NCBI GenBank assembly: GCA_034401795.1
Contig: CM067371.1
Span: forward strand, 78,033,333-78,097,332
Source of the DNA: Chaetoderma sp. LZ-2023a
Taxonomy: Eukaryota > Mollusca > Caudofoveata > Chaetodermatida > Chaetodermatidae
Direction of reading: 5' to 3'
DNA length: 64,000 nt
Shown in pieces: positions 11,180 through 22,027 of the stretch. Each line of letters starts with the position of its first letter. Position 1 is the first letter of the stretch. The notes beneath the pieces were generated by a model that was given only the letters and a program-made list of their open reading frames with translations, was not told where the DNA came from and searched no databases. The position numbers and the translations under genes were made by a program.

Positions 11180-14100
11180 TAGAGTGTTTGTTAAAAGGGA
11201 TCTGAGCTCTCGACCTATTAGAAACTACGTCAGAATATTTATCCTGAACAAGAGATCTACGTTGAGGAGGAGACTTTCGAGGAGAGTGAACCCTCGAGGA
11301 AGATCTAACTGGAGGTGATCTAGATCTATTGAGTGATCTATGAGAGTTTACAAAAGTTCTAGACGGGAAGGATGACTGAGAATCCGGACGAGAGGATTTC
11401 TTAGGTGGAGATGACGAGGGAAAAGATCGAACTGGAGTAAAAGATCATTTCTTAGAGGGCTGAGACAAACCCACTTTGGCAGAAATCTCCTGAATACTCT
11501 TACACCTTTCCACCTCATTCATAATAAGACTGGAAGACTCGGGGCCAAATAACTCTTTACCAAAATAAAGATGTGGTAATGAGGGTATCTTTAAGTTTCT
11601 GAGATATTGTTAAAGGACCAAGAGCTCTTTTCCTACGATAGTTATTAAGAAAACCTATCAGACGAGCATCCAGGTTAAGATTAAATCTAGAGATATCTGC
11701 CATGCAAGCTAAGGAAGACTGAGGAATAGATTCTCCTCTAGAAGAAATCTTGAAAATAGCTTCTGACAGAAGAGCCGAAAAGTTAGATAACTTAAACCTA
11801 AGTCTAACTGATTGTTCCAAAGATTTGATCATGACCGAACCAGAAACTACCGATCTACCTGTGTCTTTGATCAGGTCCCATGCATCACCAAATAAAGACT
11901 TAGACCTGATAGCTGCGTCAAAATCTGAAATAGGGACTCTAACAGAAGAGGCAAATTCTGGAGGATATAGAGAAAAATTTGAAAAACAGGCCTGTTGGGA
12001 AAAATGATCCAATATATCAGCGGAGAAGTTATTGATGGGAATAACTCGATTAAAGGAAACATTATCTTTCGCCACCAGAGGAGAATCATAAGAGGAAAGA
12101 TTGGTACATTCTGGTAGTAAATCAATATGAAGAGTATCAGCAATCCATTGATGGGTGCCAGACCAATCATTATCAGAAGCCCTCAAAAGAAGAAACTTGG
12201 AATCAGGAGGAATACCATGAGAAGCTTCCTGAGAAGATTGAATGATAGGATCCTGAGAAGGAATAGGATCTTGAGAGTCATCCACTAAGGAAGAAACTTC
12301 TACATCACTAGATAAGATATCCGACACTAAAGAAGGATGAAATGAAGGAGATGATGATAGAGAATTGGCAAATTTGACTTTGGGACGAGGATGACAAAGA
12401 AAAATCCTTATTTGACAATAAAATAGAAGTGATTTCATTAACCAATGATTCATTAAGATAACAGGTAACTAGAACCTGGGCGGGATTATCATGGAAAATA
12501 TAGTCGGAGGAAGAGGAAGAGAGCTGAGAGCTAGGAAGATTTTCCCCAATAGGTTTAGAATGTGAGCAAGAAAGATGATCGCTAGATGAGTAGTAGGGAA
12601 AATCTGAATTAGAATGATCCTGTAGAGAATGGTTAATGACTGAAATATGTCTATCATGAGAAGAATAAGGATCCAGAGATGTAGGTTGAATATTAGATCT
12701 AAAACTACCAGGAGAAAGATGAGATCCAAGCATGCTCGAGTCTCCAATGTGATCCGAGCATGGATCCACTAACTCCGGATGCGATCCCTGGGCCTCCCTG
12801 GGATTAATAGCAGGATCCCAGAGAGGGCCAGCCGATCGGCCAGAAAAATCTTTAGAACTAAACCAGGGTCCGGAGCCCAACTGGGTCCCGGAACTGGGGA
12901 AATTCGAGAGAACTCACACGAAGCCTTACCAAAATCCAAAGCAATTTTTGAATCAAATTTAGATAACCTGGAATAGCCAAGCCACGCTTGAGCCGAAGCC
13001 GGAGCCGGGGCGGGTAGACCGGGAGAAAGATTCAAAATAGGTAATGGAAGACCAGAATTACCGGTCTCAACTAGAGCCGGAGCCGAAGAAAGGGCAGGAA
13101 ATTTTTGAGAATGATTAAGCAGAGATGGATCCGGACCAGGACCCGAGAAAAATTCCGGGGGCGGGCCGGAGCCGAGATGAGAACACAGCCCGAAGAATCC
13201 TTGGGAGCCGGAGGTGGAGCCGGATAGCAATCCAGGTCAGGACCCCAAGAAGAAATCGGTAACCTGAGATGGCCATCCTCCCGACCCGGGTCCCGGACAA
13301 AACCCGGACCTGGGTCCAGAGCCGAAACCAACATTGAAGCCGAATTTATCACAGAGTATCGAATCCCGGGTCGGGCCCCAAAGGAGAAACCGGTAATCTT
13401 GGCCGGTCCATTCCCAAACCCGGGGCCGGGAGAAAACCTGGACCCGGGGCCGAAAGATTAGCCAGAGACAAAGCCAAAACAATATATGATGACGAGACTG
13501 GTTTAGTAGATGACAGCGGGTGGGAGATCACTTGAACAACTCTGGTCGGGAAGTCCTTCACACCAGCCAGTGATGAAATAGTGTAGTGATAGGATATGAA
13601 GACCCGGACCGACTTACAACCCGCTCGGGCCCAAGAAAGGATAAACCTGACTCGGTTCCCATTTTTTGTATTCGTGTTCTTTCCTCTCAATGTTGATTTT
13701 GAACCCCTGAAACAGTGAAGATTAGTAAGCCTTAAAACACTCCTTGACTTGAAGAATCGTTTCCTAGGAACAGTCAGTTCCGACGTTCCCCTTCAATAAT
13801 ATCAGGAGATGAAACGTTGGAAGCCGACTGGTCCAGGATCATTTTGTTAATCCTGCCATCGATCGACACATCTATGTTGCTCACTTGTTTCTGCAGGACT
13901 TCCATTGATAAAACAATCCTTTCAAGGATGGATGAATCAAGTGAGGGCTCGGGTTTGGCCTTTACTTTAATCGCAGACCCTAAAGGAGAAGTATTCGCTT
14001 TAGAGTGATCAGGTGTGTTAGGTTTGAAAAAGGCAAGTCTAGAGGCCTGGGACCATGAGCTGCAAATAAGACAGGATGATTCAATAGAGCACGAAGTGCA

Positions 14101-14190
14101 TTTAAGGCACACATGGCCAGAATGTTCGGTCTTGATGAATCTATGGCAGCTGGTGTTAGGTCATCTAATAGAATGAAGAGCAATCTCCTT
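11180..14190 (-). pseudogene. DIRS-B1 gag, broken
   Basis: The N-terminus (about 14080-14160) has a Cys/His module ending HVCLKCTSC then IESSCLIC. A helical, possibly coiled-coil stretch follows (ILERIVLSMEVLQKQVSNID). The 12,780-13,640 part is GC-rich and encodes Pro/Gly/Ser repeats (PGPG, PAPAPA) in changing frames. The best preserved block is 11557-12453 (for example INNFSADILDHFSQQACF, RRKRALGPLTISQKLKD), probably the capsid-like part. The C-terminus (11180-11500) is Ser/Arg-rich with RSRSPP. Several frameshifts and a TGA near 11448 break it. Confidence 0.75.
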
Positions 14191-14745
14191 TTCTTTAGAC
14201 TTGACTTTACTCTTCTTCGGAGACTTTTTCAAATCTGAATCGAAAACAGAAAGATTTGATAGGGTAAAGTCCCGAAGATAAAAAAGGGATCAGACAGCGC
14301 TGAACCCAATAAACAATAGAGACCAAACTAGTCTCTAATTTATTTAATATTGGTTTTTCTTTAAGAGAGTATGTTATGAGATATCATGGATTTCATGCTC
14401 AAATGCTAACCAAGCATGTACATAGGTAACTTAAACAAGCTACTGTAAGGAAGAAGCAATTATAGACAATAACTATGACTAAAACACTATGGGCGTAAAA
14501 AAACAAAACTGGTAACACGCCTACCATGAAAATAGAAATGATCAATAAAATCAATATTGATCAAAAATACCTACAACCACTTATCTTAGGTCTTTTCTTT
14601 TTGTCTGACATCGTGTTGATCCTTTGAACGCTTGAAATAATCCCACAGCAGTATTGAAAAGTTTAAAACCTTTTTAAAACTGGCTATAAAATTTTTCACT
14701 ACCCCTTCCTTCACTAGTAGGAAAAGGAATGAAGACTTGGTTGCA

Positions 14746-15680
14746 TCTTCCTATGCACTGATACACTTTTATATAATAACCCCTCTTATGTCAACAGTGC
14801 CTCAAAATGATACTTAACCATTTCACCGACAAATGCCTGAAAAAGTATGGGGCCTATCTTTTAAAGTATTTAACATATTATGTTAAATATTTTGCAATTA
14901 ATTTGACTGGAAGCCAAATATATGTTGCTGCAACAGGTTCTAGTCAAATTATTTGCAAAATATTTAACACTTCCTCCATGGTTGCCTTGGGAATGAGATA
15001 TGAGAAAACAAATTAACCCATTAATGGTCAAGATTTTCCAAGAAAATTTGAATTTTTGCTCACTGATTCAGAAGGTTCCGGTTCTGCAATGATCTTGCAA
15101 AAATGTACATTTGTAGGTCAAGAGAAGACCATTTTTGAAAGTTTACCACTGCAATGACAGGCTCACCTGCGTATGGACATTCACCAAGCAAAGCTTTCAG
15201 TTTTCCTGACCAATCAATATTGTTTTTCAGCAAATTTGACGAGGCCATCTTGGATTTTAGCCGATTTTTAGAAACCTCTTAAAAAATCTCCGAAACCACT
15301 TGAGGGATTAATTCGAAACTCATGAAATAGCATCTAGTATTAAAATTTAAATTGCATGGCAGTCATACAAGTCAGCTGTTTTTAACAAAGTTTTGACAGA
15401 AAGTAGGTGCTGCATTGAGAAATATCCTTTTGCAGCCCATAAGAAGATTAGTTTTGAAAATTTATCGAGCCAGACATGCAAGTGGTCCATTTTTTTTTTA
15501 AATAGTCTTCTCTTGGCCTGCAAATGGGCATTCAATAAGCAGATTTGTCAATATTCTTGACCAAATTTAGTTATTAAAGAGTTAATAGGCAAAATTGGTG
15601 TAAAGAACATCTAAAATCTTGTTTGGTAACTGTTCATTTGCAGGCCAAGATTATTTTTTAAAGTTTGCCACCGGAATCAC
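14746..15680. repeat. Foldback repeats between DIRS-B1 and the DIRS-A1 5' end
   Basis: 14868-14973 is a diverged copy of foldback family M1 (AATTTGACTGGAAGCC versus GTTCTAGTCAAATTATTTG). 15013-15586 is a long copy of foldback family M2 (starts TTAACCCATTAATGGTCAAG, ends near GACCAAATTTAGTTATTAAAG), and 15620-15680 is another M2 half. They replace the N-terminal gag and most of the leader of DIRS-A1. No gene is seen. Confidence 0.7.
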
Positions 15681-16315
15681 TGAGTTTGATGAAGTGGATG
15701 GGACAAAAGGAGGGAGATATTTATTCGTCCTCTATCTCAGACCCTTAAGACATATAATAATGATAAGTCAGAAAAAGAGACATGAACAACCTCCGAGAGA
15801 CGCACAGGAACCCCAATCATCCATAAGTTGAACCTGTGGACACAAAGCACAAAGGGATTAATAGCCCTAGGTGCTGGGAGAATTTAACAAGGATTCCCAG
15901 CGCCTGAAATAATGTTAACGCCAAATCGGCCGCAAACGAAAATTGGTAACACATAAAAGTTCACATCTTAATTAATATATGGAACAATATCACCTTAACT
16001 GAAGATGAAGAGACTCTTCTGGTGATTTTGATTCAGCCATGGATGAAGATGGATGATGAAAATGATTGGAAATCTCAAAAAGAGCTTTGAAAAGTTTTCA
16101 CAATGTTGCTTGAACAGCCAATATATTAGAAAACGGAAGTACCAGTATACGCATGCACAGTAGGTGGGGTCTGTCATGTGCATGACTGTGTGCATCCAAC
16201 TGCCCATTAGGGGCACCTAACTTTTTATAATTCCGAATATTACTGAACTTAGAGCCGATATACTAGTATATCAAGAGTGTTAGGGAGGTAAGTTTGTTCT
16301 CATGATGTGAAAATC
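15681..16315 (-). mobile_element. DIRS-A1 5' leader and left terminus
   Basis: Closely matches 46880-47520 of DIRS-A4, including GGATGGGACAAAAGGAGGGA, CCAAATCGGCCGC and the terminal ATATCAAGAGTGTTAGGGAGG to CTCATGATGTGAAA. The terminus is the inverse complement of the internal region at 1000-1052. It shows where the 5' end of DIRS-A1 lies, with DIRS-B1 and foldbacks between the two parts. Confidence 0.85.
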
Positions 16316-16639
16316 TAAGTCTGTGAGATCGCGTAGCGCGCATGCACGTGCGTCAGAGCTTCCCTGACAACCCGTGTCAGCATTGGGAGAGAATGCATAC
16401 TAAAGTGTACCGGGTTGGTGCACGTAATCCCTTTAAATTTAACTGTTCTTGTCCTTCTTGGTATCTATCAGGACCGGAATGAGACGAGGATTCCAAAACT
16501 ATTTACCTTTTTAAAATCAGACCAGAAATGGCCTAGTTATCCAAATTTAGCTCATTGAAATTATTTACAAAATATTACTGGGACGTCGTAAATGCGTGTA
16601 TGTACTAAATGAATGGGGAAGATGCCTATCATGTGATAG

Positions 16640-16760
16640 CATCCTCGCCCTTTCTATCTGCATGCTGATTGGCTACAGATCGCCCGCTGATTGGCTGGGC
16701 ATCCTGCCTCTGACGTCACGAATAGTATAAAAGGAGCGTCAAATCAAGAATCGAGACCAC
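16640..16760 (+). promoter_or_regulatory. Compact pol II promoter-like cluster (two CCAAT boxes, CRE, TATA)
   Basis: Within 80 bp: two inverted CCAAT boxes (TGATTGGCT at about 16672 and 16690), a cAMP-response element TGACGTCA at about 16712, and a TATA box (TATAAAAGG at 16728). A purine-rich downstream stretch follows. The order and spacing suit transcription to the right. No ORF with recognisable homology follows, so this could be the promoter of an LTR element, a non-coding gene or a small unknown gene. Confidence 0.5.
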
Positions 16761-17507
16761 ACTTCGGTGAGAGAGAACAAGTGGCAGGTTGTGTGGTCAA
16801 AGCAGTGCAAGACGTGGGCAACTGTTTACTGACTGTGGTTCCCTTATAACTGCAGCAGTGCCTCTCTGATTTCAGTTCTTAGTCTCTGGCCTGCAATCGT
16901 AGCATCCGCATATAAGTTTTTGTAAGCCCTCAGATGGACCTCCGGGGGCAACTAATTGAATAGAAGCATCCCTCACTTCCAACACTTCAGAGGGGCCTTC
17001 CTGCGGATGGGCCTCGCGGCCCTGATGTAATTTCTTCAGTATGTAGAATGAGTGGTGAATCTTGGTGGACAACTCGTCAGATCTGCTGAACCATGCTGAA
17101 AAGTGGTGAACAAACTTCCCCGCAGCATGTCGTGTGTTAATTAACTTTTAGGCCGCAGTCCGGTGGGGCTCTGCCTGGTATACCGCAAGAGCTATGCGGT
17201 GTACCATGTACGGTGTACTCAGGAATGTACATGTATTGTTTAATTATAACTTTCTACTGTAGCCCTCTATGTTATGGGCAACCTTCAAACTTCCGATACA
17301 GTACGGAACTTTCTAACAATCTGCTTAAATTATATGTATAAGCTAACCGGATCTAGTGGCCATCCGCAACTAGTCATTCTTCTTCACCGTCTTTGAGAGT
17401 GAGCCACATCAACAGTTCGACTGCGGAGATTTCCCAGCAACTTCAGAATCATGCCATCTCGCGTTCCTCACCGGGAACGCAGCATCTACAGTGATTTATG
17501 AACTTTT

Positions 17508-17690
17508 TCTGTACCGATGACTAATAGGTACTCATTTAGCTATATCTTTCTATTATTGCATTTATTCACTTCTTTACAGATACTGATGACTAATAGGTAC
17601 CGACCGGTCGTCTGAGACCGCATTTTATAATTTATATCTTTAATGAAAATATTATCCTTATTTTTGTGCTTATGACTAACGAGCACCGCA
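17508..17690 (+). repeat. Three spaced hairpins with a TGACTAA loop
   Basis: GTACC-11 nt-GGTAC at about 17510, a similar copy at about 17578 and GTGCT-11 nt-AGCAC at about 17666. Each loop holds ATGACTAA. Between the first and third copies the stem differs at two positions with matching changes on the other arm. Spacing is about 68 and 88 bp. Function unknown. Confidence 0.45.
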
Positions 17691-19029
17691 AGGTCCTATG
17701 ACCTGATTTACTGTCAATATTGTGATAGTTAGTTTGTGTATATGACAGCAGCCATCCTAGTTACTTGTTTTGTTTATTTTACATAAAATATCAGGACCAC
17801 AGTACGCTAGGCTATACTACACAGCAACATTAAATCTGCATCACTTTTCCCGCAGCATCAATTTTACACTGAGGTCACTGTTCATGTTCTCATTACGCGA
17901 ACCTGACATGTGGTCGACTAAACCTGGCTATTTTAGCTCGATAGGATAGGTTCAAAAGTAGTTAGGGACAACCACTCCTTAGGAGACATTTGTGTAGCCT
18001 CTTTTCCGGATGTAGCGGATAGGTAACACTGCACACCGGCTAGAGTGTGTAAAATTGGCCAGATACCTTAGGGCCTCTTATTATATTGAGTGATTGTCTC
18101 TTTCTACGCTCCTCCAGCCGCAAGGCTTATTAATTGTCTGGAACTCCCATCGACACGACATGATCCGACTTGGGAAACTATTGGGGTTTCCAAGCGGTGA
18201 AGACCAAAGTGTCGATTTCGCATACACACCCCACCCCTCTGTATCTTCGGATACCAGTTAGCACAGATAACCCTGCCAAAGTAGGAAGCACTGCGAAAAG
18301 ATATTATTTCTAACCGGCCAGCAGTGCATCTCTGGGCATCCTGGAACTTAACCCTAAACTCTGTAAAGTGACTGGTAGTGGTCTTGGAACCCACCACGCC
18401 CTTATGGGAAGATCACTAGAGATGGATATCTGCCTCTTACTCCCCAACATAAACTTTTATGCGCTTTTCAAATTGCTTGTGTAATATTGACTTGTCCTAG
18501 TGATGTTATATATGGTTGCGGTGTGATATGTAACCGGATCATTATATGCTTCTGAAGCTGCCACTCCGTAACATGTCCGCTCGCTGCCTTTCTGAGGGAG
18601 ATGCTCTGGAAGGTGACCTTTGGGAAACCGAGCATCTTTGCCAGTCAGGCTCATGTTTCAAAGATAGGTAGAAATTCCTGCCACTTGCGGCCAAAGCTAG
18701 GATATAAATCTAACACCTAACTGGTAGTTTCAGATTTAGTAGAAGGACCGCATAAATAAAAGCGGCAACCACCAATACAGTATCTTGGACTTACATAAGA
18801 TGATGGTGTTGAATTCTATGGAACTCATCCACCCCCATCTTCACGTAAAACAGCGTGCATCACATTAATTATAATTTCACTAGGTTGACTCACACTACTC
18901 TTAGCATATGTTTGAACGGCGTGTTCTCGCGAGATATTATACGCTAACGGGAGTTTATCAAACGGGTACCCGTTATTCAGATCAGTATAATACTCAGTTC
19001 CTATCGCGCAATGATAATATATAGAAATT

Positions 19030-19320
19030 CCCGAATTCCGAGTCCCCGATTCCAGAATATTTATATCCGAGTACTCGCTCTAAAATAAACTCTTCAATTG
19101 GAGGCGAATCACGTGATTTGTATTTTTTTCGCGACGCCATTTTATATCAAATTGTGGATTAACTTTGATGTAATAAATGACCTTTATTAACGGATACGCA
19201 ATATTTAGGCGCTCAAATCAAATAATTTCACTTCGCCGGTGATGTTTTGAGGTATACATTAAACATAGGCGTAGGCGGGAATTTTTATGGGAGAAAATGC
19301 GTTGAATTTCCGTGGTATCA
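19030..19320 (+). repeat. Dispersed repeat R3, copy 1
   Basis: Shares an ordered series of blocks with 23915-24240 in the same orientation: CCGAGTCC, ATCACGTGATTT, CATTTTATRTCAA, TTTGATGTAATAAA, CAATATTTAGGC, GATGTTTTGAGGTATACATTA. The copies are clearly diverged. No coding potential. Confidence 0.7.
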
Positions 19321-19790
19321 GTTTTAGAACTTTTTTGGGAGCACCGTTAGCGCATAACTACTCAGAGAATGGGAAACGCGGGATAAGCATGTGTGATTAC
19401 AACAACAATGACTCTTTATTCATCTAAAACTAATCATGAGTCAATACAAACAAATCAGTTATTTATTTAGTTTATTTAATCATTCACACATTCGGCTGAT
19501 AGCCGGATGTTTGTTTCCATGATTGGTAACGCGAGCAGAGTTTCACAAGCGTAAAAGTGTCTTGCCAAAAATTTCAACATGGCGATTATACGATTATTTC
19601 ATTTTATAATCGTCCACGATCATTTTGAATTATATAATCGCGATTAATCGAATAATCGAAAAATCGTGCAACCCTAACACCAACTTAGTTCTATGTACTG
19701 TACATTTTCTCTCGTGCTAACAAACGAGTACCATTGTTTGTGTAGCACATATTTTTCTTAATTATCATGTCTGGGATCCTAAATTGAGTC
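19321..19790. repeat. Intergenic/intronic sequence with a hAT-like AATCG-rich end
   Basis: 19565-19682 is packed with CGATTA/TAATCG words and ends GATTAATCG, then AATCGTGCAACCCTAA. On the minus strand this reads as an end beginning GGGTTGCACGATTTTTCGA, resembling ends of hAT-type non-autonomous elements. I cannot find the partner end. The rest of the interval shows nothing recognisable. Confidence 0.35.
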
Positions 19791-19970
19791 ATGGACCATC
19801 ATACCGGTGACACTAATAGTTGGGACGAGACAGTGAGGTTCAATCTCGGTGGCAATGGTCACATGGCTCCACTGGAACGTTATCGTTCCACCGGCTCTAG
19901 AAGTCGGTCTTTGTACTTTTCGGAGATTCGCGATACGGGATCCGTAACCCTGAGAACCGTAGCTAACTAG
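19791..19970 (+). other. Small open frame, 59 codons, unknown
   Basis: ATG at 19791 to TAG at 19970, product starting MDHHTGDTNSWDETVRFNLG. It lies in a locally GC-richer patch (about 19790-20050). No family is recognised and no neighbouring copy exists, so it could be a chance frame or a fragment of a gene or element. Confidence 0.18.
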
Positions 19971-20137
19971 CCCTCCCGCGCATCGTATACATGCGGTGCA
20001 ACGGGGCGGAGCGGAAGAACGGACCAGCGGGTACCCCCCACTTGCATATACCTGTGTGTCTAGCGACACGGGTAACAAATAATGCAGAAAACGACAAAAT
20101 AGCGGTTTGCTAATTTTCCTGTTATATACAATGTATA

Positions 20138-21792
20138 CACCTGTGCAAAAGTTAAGCACCAGCAAAAACAATAGAACGTAGAAACATGATGGTACAACTA
20201 GGCTGCCATACTTTTTGTCCCCGCGTTAGCTGACATAATTCCAAGTACGAAATGCACATGCATGCATGACTTCACGCTGCTTTATGTCCGTGCATGGCGG
20301 GAAACAGCACACGTGTTCAGTTATGTAAAAGTCCAGTTTGAGGTGTAGAACATTACATACAGATTTAGGCGACTAGATTAGGAATTTTGTGTTCATGACC
20401 GTGGTTTATTTGTACAGAGAGAATTAGCTCTTGATTGTGAACCGCTATGGCAAGACGAAGGTTAAGTGATCGTGTGAAATGGCAAATCATAGGCATGCAT
20501 ACCACTGGTATGTCATGCAGAGAGATTGGCAGACAGCTGAACATTAACCATACTGTAATCAGTCGTTTGATTGCAAAACATGGGCAAACTAACGAGGTGA
20601 AGGACAGGCCTAGATCTGGAAGACCGAAGAAGACTACTGCCCGTGATGATCGAGCCCCAGTACGACTTGTTAGGAGATCTCCATTCACCAACAGCAGAGT
20701 GCTCAGCCAGCAATGGGAAACGCGCAATAGAGTGTCAATGTCTACCGTCAAAAGGAGACTGTATGCTGCTGGCATGAAAGCTAGGAGACCTGTCAGACGT
20801 CCTCTCCTCACTGCACACCACAAAGAGGAGCGTCTGAGGTGGTGCAACGAAAGAAGACACTGGAACATGAGATCCTGGAGACGGGTACACTGGTCCGATG
20901 AAAGTCGGTTCCTGCTTCATGCTACAGATGGTCGAACTCGTGTATGGAGGTCCAGACGCACGGCGTACGACCAACGTAACATCATGGAAGAAGTTCCATT
21001 TGGTGGAGGTTCCGTTATGATATGGGGGTGCATCTCATTTGATTGTAAGCTGGATCTGTTGACTGTACCTGGAACACTAAATGGACAAAGATATCAAGAT
21101 TCCATACTGGATAGAGTTGTGGTCCCTCATTTTGTAAATCATGCACCTGGAACCAACCCTATATTCATGGATGACAACGCCCGACCACATCGTGCTAGAG
21201 CTGTGCATGAATACCTCCGCCAGAATGCCATCGAAACCCTACCATGGCCAGCAAGGAGCCCTGACATGAACCCTATTGAGCATATCTGGGACATTCTGGG
21301 AAACATGGTGAGAAGGAGGGATCCTCCTGTGCAGAACCTACAGGAATTAACAGACGCACTCCATCTTGAATGGCAACGAATACCACAATGGCGTATCAGT
21401 CGGTTGGTGACCAGCATGAGACGTCGTGTCCAGGCCGTCATCCAGGCACAAGGTGGATATACCCGGTATTAATAATGACAGTCTCAAACTCGTGCACAGA
21501 TGTTAAACTTCGTTTTCAGACACCATTAATGACAATCTAGCCACGTGTGTCAACTGTAGGGCAATAGTTGTCAGTTGTGTCAACGTAACCATATTCAGGC
21601 CTCGTTTTCAAGTTCAAACAAAAACATAGTGTTTCCCCACCATCATAATCAGCATTCCTCTAGTTGCATTATTACCTCTTGCACTAAGATGGATGGGTAC
21701 ATAAATGTTTATGCTATTGCTTTCTTCATAGCACATGAATATACCCTCGCATGTGCGTAAAAATAGGGTGGTGCTTAACTTTTGCACAGGTG
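20138..21792 (+). mobile_element. Tc1/mariner transposon, copy 2
   Basis: 1,655 bp with the same perfect 24-bp inverted repeats as copy 1 (20138-20161 and 21769-21792) and TA on both flanks (20136-20137, 21793-21794). It inserted beside an M2 foldback (21820-22027). The intact transposase and near-identity to copy 1 mark a recent insertion. Confidence 0.96.
20447..21472 (+). CDS. Tc1 family DD34E transposase, intact (341 aa)
   Basis: Same layout as the copy at 7130: helix-turn-helix N-terminus (CREIGRQLNINHTVISRLI), GRPKKTT linker, and catalytic HWSDESRF, FMDDNARPH and SPDMNPIEHIW with DD34E spacing. Differences from copy 1 include ALVRLVRS versus APVRLVRRS, YNQR versus YDQR, THPI versus TNPI, RHNA versus RQNA and CRVQAV versus RRVQAV. 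None touches the catalytic triad. Full length, no stop. Confidence 0.96.
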   Translation: MARRRLSDRVKWQIIGMHTTGMSCREIGRQLNINHTVISRLIAKHGQTNEVKDRPRSGRPKKTTARDDRAPVRLVRRSPFTNSRVLSQQWETRNRVSMSTVKRRLYAAGMKARRPVRRPLLTAHHKEERLRWCNERRHWNMRSWRRVHWSDESRFLLHATDGRTRVWRSRRTAYDQRNIMEEVPFGGGSVMIWGCISFDCKLDLLTVPGTLNGQRYQDSILDRVVVPHFVNHAPGTNPIFMDDNARPHRARAVHEYLRQNAIETLPWPARSPDMNPIEHIWDILGNMVRRRDPPVQNLQELTDALHLEWQRIPQWRISRLVTSMRRRVQAVIQAQGGYTRY

Positions 21793-21819
21793 TATATAAA
21801 CATTGTGCAGATCTATCAA

Positions 21820-22027
21820 TTAACCTTTTAACCCTCATATCAGCCAAAAACAGCTTCTGTAGTGGTCTTGAGAAATGTCCATTTGAAGACTATTTTTGAA
21901 AATTTACCACTGATAAATAAGCCAGTCATTCCAGTGGTAAATTTTCAAAAATAGATTTCTCCTGGTCTGCAAATGGACATTTTCTATGAGAAAATTTAAA
22001 TGTTCTTGAACAAATTTGAGGGTTGAG
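21820..22027. repeat. Foldback repeat M2
   Basis: Begins TTAACCTTTTAACCCTCAT and ends CAAATTTGAGGGTTGAG. The inner arms are AAATTTACCACTG and CAGTGGTAAATTTTCAAAA, with the ATGTCCATTTG / CAAATGGACAT pair outside them. Its right end is part of the 223-bp tandem duplication and supplies the candidate splice acceptor of exon 5b. Confidence 0.8.

Larger units (their letters stand above)
5746..14745 (-). mobile_element. DIRS-B1 retrotransposon, nested in DIRS-A1
   Basis: A second DIRS family with the same gene order but distinct proteins. The internal complementary region is at about 5985-6060. Both outermost ends are missing relative to DIRS-B2: about 430 bp beyond 5746 and about 340 bp beyond 14745. 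It is flanked on both sides by DIRS-A1 pieces (746-5745 and 15681-16315), so it lies inside that element. A Tc1 element splits its recombinase gene. Confidence 0.85.
16316..19029. other. About 2.7 kb with no recognised protein gene
   Basis: Lies left of a Tc1 element and right of DIRS-A1, inside or beyond the 3' part of TAF3. Apart from the promoter-like cluster and three small hairpins (17508-17690), I see no similarity to the repeat families elsewhere in the window. Open frames are short (97 codons or less) without familiar motifs. No PHD finger signature is seen on either strand. Confidence 0.4.

Noticed and set aside
12780..13640. CpG-island promoter in the GC-rich stretch
   Set aside because: It lies inside DIRS-B1 gag and has a homologous GC-rich counterpart in DIRS-B2 (54,880-55,480), so it is coding-derived repeat.
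19779..20171. 130-codon minus-strand frame
   Set aside because: Its start lies in the Tc1 inverted repeat, its residues match no family, and the same MFLLVLNFCTGVY start at 6854 shows it comes from the transposon end.
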